From positions 1-17,714 of the forward strand of contig JAEUIG010000555.1 of the NCBI GenBank assembly GCA_016795125.1: DNA of 17,714 bases, given 5' to 3'. This document shows positions 13,946-17,714 of the stretch, piece after piece. The stretch comes from Planctomycetaceae bacterium. GTDB taxonomy: Bacteria > Planctomycetota > Planctomycetia > Planctomycetales > Planctomycetaceae. The notes under the pieces were generated by a model, which did not search any database, was not told the DNA's origin, and was given only the letters and a program-made list of their open reading frames with translations. Both the position numbers and the translations under genes were made by a program. Positions within the stretch are counted from its first letter, which is position 1. The number at the start of each line of letters is the position of its first letter.

Positions 13946-15031
13946 TCAGGGGATCGCGATATTGATGGTCTGCGAACCTTCCTTCACCGTCTCGATCACC
14001 TTGGAGCCCATGCCGTAGGGATCGCCCGGCCTGAGCAATTCGCGGCCATTCGCAGCCACCAGCGAGACTTCCACGCGGTTCTTGCCGAGCACCGCACCCG
14101 GGACGCCTTCGACGTACTTCAATTCGAAGTAACCGTCCTGGTCGGTGTAGGCCGTCGACGCGTTGGCCTTGGTGTCGACCGGAATGAACGTGACCATGGC
14201 GTCCGCCAGCGGCTCACCGGCCTTCGTGAGCGTTCCGTTCACCTGGCCGAGCGCCGGCAGGTTGGTGCTGGCGTTCGACATGAGGTTGCCGAGGAAATAC
14301 GCCCCGACGAGCAGCACGACGAATCCGCCGATGTAGAACGCGTACTGGGTCGTGAGGTCCTTGATGGCCGCCATGTAGTCGATGCCCGGCTTCTTTCGGC
14401 CTTCCGGCATCTGCGCCGCGCGAATGCGGCTCTCTTCCATGGTCTTCGTCAGCAGGTCCTTCGCGTTGGAGGACGCGTTGACGCGCAGCATCTCGTCGGC
14501 CGTCTGCGCTGCAGTGGCCGCAGCGCGCTTGGGCTTACGGCTGGGCGTCGGGACAGCGTCCTCTTCCTCGGCAGGCGTGGGCCTGCGCGGCCCGCCGACG
14601 CGCACGTCCGGTTCCTCGGACGCACTGTACGCCGCCGGACCGGCGCCGCGCGCGGCGCGCATGTCAGCGGCCTCGCCCCCGGTCTTGGCAGGCTTGGCGG
14701 CGGCCGCCGCGCCTTTCGCCCCGTCCTCTTTCCCGGTCATCAGGAATGCGACCGGATCGAAATCCGCATCTTCAACGGCCGGCGCAGCGACAGCCGCCAC
14801 TGCCGGCTCGGCCGCCGGTTTCGCTTTCGCCGCCGACTTTGCCACAATCGGCGCTGGAGCGGCGAGTGCGGGTGCAGCGACCTCGGCGTCCGCGTCCGCC
14901 GCCGGCTCTTCGCCCGGCTGTGGAATCACGAACGACGACTTGCATTTCGGACAGTGGCCGTCCTTGCCGGCGCGGTCGTCCTTGATCTTCAGCACCGACC
15001 CGCAATTCTCGCAGGTGTAGCGGATTGTCAT
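13946..15031 (-). CDS. Zinc-ribbon, single-TM, carboxypeptidase-regulatory-like protein
   Basis: The product is 361 residues. The start at 15031 puts a zinc ribbon at the N terminus; longer in-frame starts add an arginine-rich segment without support. C7, C10, C27 and C30 (YTCENCG ... HCPKCKSSF) form the ribbon. An alanine/proline-rich linker covers about 40-190. One membrane segment lies at 231-250 (AFYIGGFVVLLVGAYFLGNL). Residues 262-360 (GQVNGTLTKAGEPLADAMV, TDQDGYFELKYVEGVPG) look like the carboxypeptidase regulatory-like beta sandwich common in planctomycete exported proteins. The predicted topology is ribbon inside, sandwich outside. Function is unknown. It lies downstream of the DUF1559 gene but beyond that gene's terminator, so it probably has its own promoter, perhaps around AATAAT near 15095. 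Confidence 0.88.
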   Translation of the reverse strand: MTIRYTCENCGSVLKIKDDRAGKDGHCPKCKSSFVIPQPGEEPAADADAEVAAPALAAPAPIVAKSAAKAKPAAEPAVAAVAAPAVEDADFDPVAFLMTGKEDGAKGAAAAAKPAKTGGEAADMRAARGAGPAAYSASEEPDVRVGGPRRPTPAEEEDAVPTPSRKPKRAAATAAQTADEMLRVNASSNAKDLLTKTMEESRIRAAQMPEGRKKPGIDYMAAIKDLTTQYAFYIGGFVVLLVGAYFLGNLMSNASTNLPALGQVNGTLTKAGEPLADAMVTFIPVDTKANASTAYTDQDGYFELKYVEGVPGAVLGKNRVEVSLVAANGRELLRPGDPYGMGSKVIETVKEGSQTINIAIP

Positions 15032-15151
15032 AGCGGCAGGCTTTCGGGCATTCGCAAAGCACGGCACAGGCGACCGGGTGCCATTATTGGCGCGCGCGAC
15101 ACGAATTGCACGCCGACAGTGACGAACCTGCTCGACACAGCACCGTGAAAC

Positions 15152-15184
15152 AAAAACAGCACGGGCGGTCAACCGCCCGTGCTG
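15152..15184 (-). terminator. Intrinsic terminator of the DUF1559 gene
   Basis: CAGCACGGGCGGT and ACCGCCCGTGCTG at 15157-15184 are a perfect 13-base inverted repeat with two bases between, in practice about ten pairs and a small loop. On the minus strand it is followed at once by TTTTTG. It begins 22 bases after the DUF1559 stop. This is the clearest rho-independent terminator in the window. Confidence 0.92.
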
Positions 15185-15205
15185 AATCCATGCATGTGAG
15201 GTCTG

Positions 15206-16339
15206 CTAGAAGTCGCCCAGCGGCGTTCCGTTGGACTTGTTCCCGAGGTTACGCCAGGTCCGCAGGTCCACGCTGGTGCTGATCTGCCGTACGCTGCCGT
15301 CGCACAGGGCCGCCTGCACCACGTCCACGTGCGCGCTGTCCGCCTCGTCGTAGTGGTCTCCCTTGTGCGGGCCGATGCGCGTGCTGAACAAAGTGGAAGG
15401 TCCGCCCCACGCCCAGCCGTCGCTGCTGCGCAGGCGGTTGATCGTGGCCGTCTTGAAGATTCGCCGTTCCGAGACGAGGATCACGTTCGTCGTCCCGTCC
15501 TTGATGTCATCCATGCTCGTGGTCGAATTCACGCCAAACACGCCCACGTGCAGCGAGTGCTGCGTATACGGAGAGAAGGCAAGGCCGTTCGCGCCGATCA
15601 CTTCCGTCGCCGACAACTGCGCCGCGGTCAGGTACCACGACTGGCGGGCGTCATCATTGAACACGATGCCCGAGCCGGCGCAGCCGGCGTAGTCGTTCCC
15701 GCCCGTCTGCCAGGTCGGATCGATGCGCTCGGTCGCCGCGTTGTTCGAAACATCCATCGATTTCCGATTGGACGGGCAATAGTAGAACTTGATGTCGTTC
15801 TTCGCCGGATACAGCGTCGCCAGATCACGCGTCAGCCAGCCGATATCGCCGTTCGCACGCACATTGCCGTCGAATCGCCAGTAGTCGAACAGCGTCTGCT
15901 GGTCCATCTGCGGCAGGATGTGCACCATCCAGCTCGTGCCGTGCAGGCCGAAATAATTCTGAATATCGTTGCCCGTGGTGCCGTTCACGACGACCAGGGT
16001 CTGCTTCGGTTCCAGCGGATTGCAGTAATTGCCGACCACGTTGGTGGTGGTGCCTGTCACTCCGCCCATGCCGCCGCCGCCGCCGCCGCCGAACGAGTTG
16101 CCCGTGATCCCGATGAACTGGTTCGCCAGCTGACCGGGCGGAAACACCCGGTGCGTATCGTGATAATTGTGCAGCGCCAGTGCGATCTGCTTGAGATTGT
16201 TCTGGCACGAAGCCCGCTGTGCGGCAGCCCGCGCTTTCTGCACGGCCGGCAGCAGCAACGCCACCAGGATCGCGATAATCGCGATGACAACCAGCAACTC
16301 AATCAGCGTGAATCCGCGAACGCGTCGATGTCGTGACAT
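15206..16339 (-). CDS. DUF1559 pseudopilin-like protein (H-X9-DG type)
   Basis: The product is 377 residues. The start at 16339 has GAGGAG upstream; an in-frame ATG at 16396 would push the prepilin leader inward. The N terminus MSRHRRVRGFTLIELLVVIA is a type IV prepilin signal, with cleavage expected between G9 and F10 and Glu at mature position 5. The hydrophobic helix runs to about residue 30, followed by the family's LLPAVQKARAAAQRASCQNNLKQI region. Near the C terminus, HVDVVQAALCDG is the H-X9-DG motif seen in planctomycete DUF1559 proteins. A glycine run lies near 80-90. Such proteins occur in dozens of copies per planctomycete genome; pseudopilin-like processing is expected but the function is unknown. 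It is a single-gene unit with its own promoter and terminator. Confidence 0.95.
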   Translation of the reverse strand: MSRHRRVRGFTLIELLVVIAIIAILVALLLPAVQKARAAAQRASCQNNLKQIALALHNYHDTHRVFPPGQLANQFIGITGNSFGGGGGGGMGGVTGTTTNVVGNYCNPLEPKQTLVVVNGTTGNDIQNYFGLHGTSWMVHILPQMDQQTLFDYWRFDGNVRANGDIGWLTRDLATLYPAKNDIKFYYCPSNRKSMDVSNNAATERIDPTWQTGGNDYAGCAGSGIVFNDDARQSWYLTAAQLSATEVIGANGLAFSPYTQHSLHVGVFGVNSTTSMDDIKDGTTNVILVSERRIFKTATINRLRSSDGWAWGGPSTLFSTRIGPHKGDHYDEADSAHVDVVQAALCDGSVRQISTSVDLRTWRNLGNKSNGTPLGDF

Positions 16340-16548
16340 GGACGACTCCTCAACGGAATGTGAAATGGACGCCCCAGGCTGACGGCGACGCTGCACGGCT
16401 GGCGTGCGACCCGCATGGCCACGGCCTGCACACGGGATGATTCTTTCGGCGCCTTGTGACGGCGCGCCACGGAATCGACGACTTGAACCGGAGATTTCTG
16501 CCGGCCTGGCGAGTCCGACGTTCCCCCGCGGACCCGCACACGCCCTTT

Positions 16549-16578
16549 ATCATGCGACCGGCGTGCCAACCGTGTCAA
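16549..16578 (-). promoter_or_regulatory. Candidate sigma-70 promoter for the DUF1559 gene
   Basis: On the minus strand, a consensus TTGACA (16578-16573) is followed after 18 bases by CATGAT (16554-16549) and the AT-rich bases AAAG. This predicts a leader of about 200 bases before the start at 16339. The -35 is a perfect match; the -10 matches at four of six positions. Confidence 0.5.
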
Positions 16579-16598
16579 GGCGAATGTGCGTTAAACGT

Positions 16599-16625
16599 CG
16601 ATGGACCATGGACTATGGTCGATCG
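16599..16625. repeat. GATGG/TCGAT repeat forming an imperfect hairpin
   Basis: CGAT-G-GACCAT pairs with ATGGTC-G-ATCG around GGACT, ten pairs with one G-G mismatch. It lies between the stop of the lipoprotein gene (16661) and the promoter of the DUF1559 gene. It resembles the repeats at 9362-9455. No T-run follows. Confidence 0.6.
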
Positions 16626-16660
16626 AAATCGTCCCTCGGGCCTCCGAATCCGGCCTGCGA

Positions 16661-17260
16661 CTACTGCCGCTTCGCCGAGGTCACAAACGTGCGGAACTCT
16701 TCCCGCAGCTCCGCGATCGCCGCCGATGGCCCTGTCAGCTTGATGTAGAAGTCTCTCGGCGCACCGGCATAGGCCGCCCCGAGCATCCCCCATCCCGACT
16801 GCGGCTCCTGGCCCATTCCCTGAAATTCACCGCTTAATTCGATCAGCGTCACCGGAATCCCGTCCACTTCAAGGGTCTCACTGTCCGGCAGCGTCCCCTC
16901 GGGCAGCTGAAACTGACCAATCCACCGCTCGATATTGGCATCGACGCCGCCGCTGATCGTCGACAGCGTCAGCTTGACGTCGTCGCCATGCCTGGGAATC
17001 TCGAACCGGGCATCGACGAATCCCTGCTGCGCCGGACTCAGCTCGGCCTGTCGCCAGCCGGCCGGCACCTGGAACTTGAAGCCGCTGATCGTCGCCTCCG
17101 TGGCCACGCTCGACGGAGCGGCGGCGGCCTGTGACGATTCGGCCGCCGGCTGCTCCGGCACCGCGACCGGAACGGGAGGATCGGTCGAAACCGGGGGAGT
17201 GGAATCGCACCCCGCACCCAAGAGCACGACCACGCCGCAAACCTGCCACCAGCGCTGCAT
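16661..17260 (-). CDS. Small lipoprotein of unknown function
   Basis: The product is 199 residues. The start at 17260 gives a type II signal peptide, MQRWWQVCGVVVLLGAGC, with C18 as the expected lipidated cysteine (LLGAGC lipobox). A proline/alanine/serine linker covers about 20-55. The globular part (about 57-199) begins ATISGFKFQVPAGWRQ and includes VKLTLSTISGGVDANIERW and FYIKLTGPSAAIAELREEF. That pattern resembles small exported beta-rich proteins common in planctomycetes, but I cannot name the family. The gene begins 11 bases after the stop of the XdhC-type gene, so the two are probably in one operon. No strong ribosome binding site precedes it. Longer in-frame starts would overlap the XdhC gene and destroy the signal peptide. 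Confidence 0.85.
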   Translation of the reverse strand: MQRWWQVCGVVVLLGAGCDSTPPVSTDPPVPVAVPEQPAAESSQAAAAPSSVATEATISGFKFQVPAGWRQAELSPAQQGFVDARFEIPRHGDDVKLTLSTISGGVDANIERWIGQFQLPEGTLPDSETLEVDGIPVTLIELSGEFQGMGQEPQSGWGMLGAAYAGAPRDFYIKLTGPSAAIAELREEFRTFVTSAKRQ

Positions 17261-17271
17261 AGCACGTCTTT

Positions 17272-17714
17272 CTATTCGCACGAGGCGGGAGTCGCCGGCA
17301 TCGGCCGCGGCACGCGCCGCTCGTTGCCGTGGGCATGCTCTACGGAGCGTCCACTCCGGCACGCAATCAGCTCCGCGACGATGCTCACCGCGATCTCCGG
17401 AACCGTCTGCGAACCGATGTCATACCCGATCGGCGCGCGCACCTGCTGCAGCGACTCCTCCGCCACACCGGCCCGCCGCAGGTCGTCAAAGATCAGCCGG
17501 ATCTTCCGCTTGCTCCCGATCATCCCGAGGTACCGCGCCGGCTTCGTCACCAGCTGGAACAGCGCCGACTCATCGTGATTGTGGCCGCGCGTCACGATGA
17601 TGCAGAATGTGTCGCCGTCGACGTCCACGCCCGCCAGTGCGTCTTCGATCGGTCCGCACAACAGCCGCTGCGCCGCGGGAAACCGCTGCGGATTGCAATA
17701 CTCCTCCCGGTCAT
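17272..17714 (-). CDS. XdhC/CoxI family maturation factor, C-terminal part
   Basis: The frame is open to the right window edge, leaving about 147 residues of the C-terminal half. XdhC/CoxI proteins bind and deliver sulfurated molybdenum cofactor to xanthine dehydrogenase-type enzymes. The visible part is the Rossmann-like XdhC_C domain. It starts in DREEYCNPQRFP, with IIVTRGHNHDESALFQLV, YLGMIGSKRKIRLIFDDL and APIGYDIGSQTVPEIAVSIVAE in the usual order. The tail after LIACRSG is basic and not conserved. It runs directly into the lipoprotein gene. No molybdenum hydroxylase subunit gene is visible here, so the partner may lie to the right. A TTG at 17661 is internal to the domain and is not a start. 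Confidence 0.92.
   Translation of the reverse strand, partial: DREEYCNPQRFPAAQRLLCGPIEDALAGVDVDGDTFCIIVTRGHNHDESALFQLVTKPARYLGMIGSKRKIRLIFDDLRRAGVAEESLQQVRAPIGYDIGSQTVPEIAVSIVAELIACRSGRSVEHAHGNERRVPRPMPATPASCE

Larger units (their letters stand above)
16340..16660 (-). other. Spacer and 5' leader of the DUF1559 gene
   Basis: This 321-base spacer holds a dispersed repeat (16599-16625), a candidate promoter (16549-16578) and about 200 bases of leader before the DUF1559 ATG at 16339. CCGG/CCGG pairs near 16488-16503, but I see no known regulatory RNA. Confidence 0.5.

Noticed and set aside
13901..15148. 415-residue + strand ORF
   Set aside because: It is antisense to the zinc-ribbon gene and arginine/histidine-rich without domain features.

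Overview
The window looks like a piece of a high-GC planctomycete chromosome. Three gene types point that way: a cytochrome-like PSCyt2/DUF1549 protein with a CAQCHDHPFD motif at the left edge, a DUF1559 pseudopilin-like protein with an H-X9-DG motif, and genes of the tetrahydromethanopterin (H4MPT) C1 pathway, which in bacteria is found mainly in methylotrophic proteobacteria and planctomycetes. I see no phage, insertion sequence, CRISPR array, integron or toxin-antitoxin cassette. The region reads as ordinary chromosomal backbone with spacers rich in degenerate repeats.

Layout from left to right. 1-708 (-): start of a PSCyt2/DUF1549 secreted protein, cut by the window edge. 983-1072 (+): tRNA-Ser(GCT) with its own promoter, followed by a hairpin and a DUF1186-like/SEC-C protein (1196-2146, +). 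2229-3887 (-): an exported gamma-glutamyltransferase-fold protein lacking several canonical residues. 4033-5130 (+): a nucleotidyltransferase-like plus HD-domain protein whose first half seems to have lost its catalytic aspartates. 5213-7216 (-): a 667-residue membrane-anchored protein of unknown function.

7537-12214 (-) holds four genes in one direction, transcribed in the order aroA (EPSP synthase), rsmB (16S rRNA m5C methyltransferase), a DUF447 protein and beta-RFAP synthase. aroA and rsmB overlap by an ATGA, so they are probably translationally coupled. The last two genes belong to H4MPT biosynthesis or its usual neighbourhood. Across from aroA, on the + strand, a hairpin-rich leader precedes a 71-residue protein and a CHAD-domain protein (12525-13712).

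13946-17714 (-): a zinc-ribbon/TM/carboxypeptidase-regulatory-like protein; a DUF1559 protein with a clear promoter, 200-base leader and intrinsic terminator; a small lipoprotein; and the C-terminal part of an XdhC/CoxI-type molybdoenzyme maturation factor running off the right edge.

No complete new defence or mobile system is visible. The best leads are the atypical GGT-fold and NTase-HD proteins, the nested inverted repeats upstream of the CHAD pair, and the several families of degenerate repeats that fill the spacers and in places supply start-proximal bases or stop codons.
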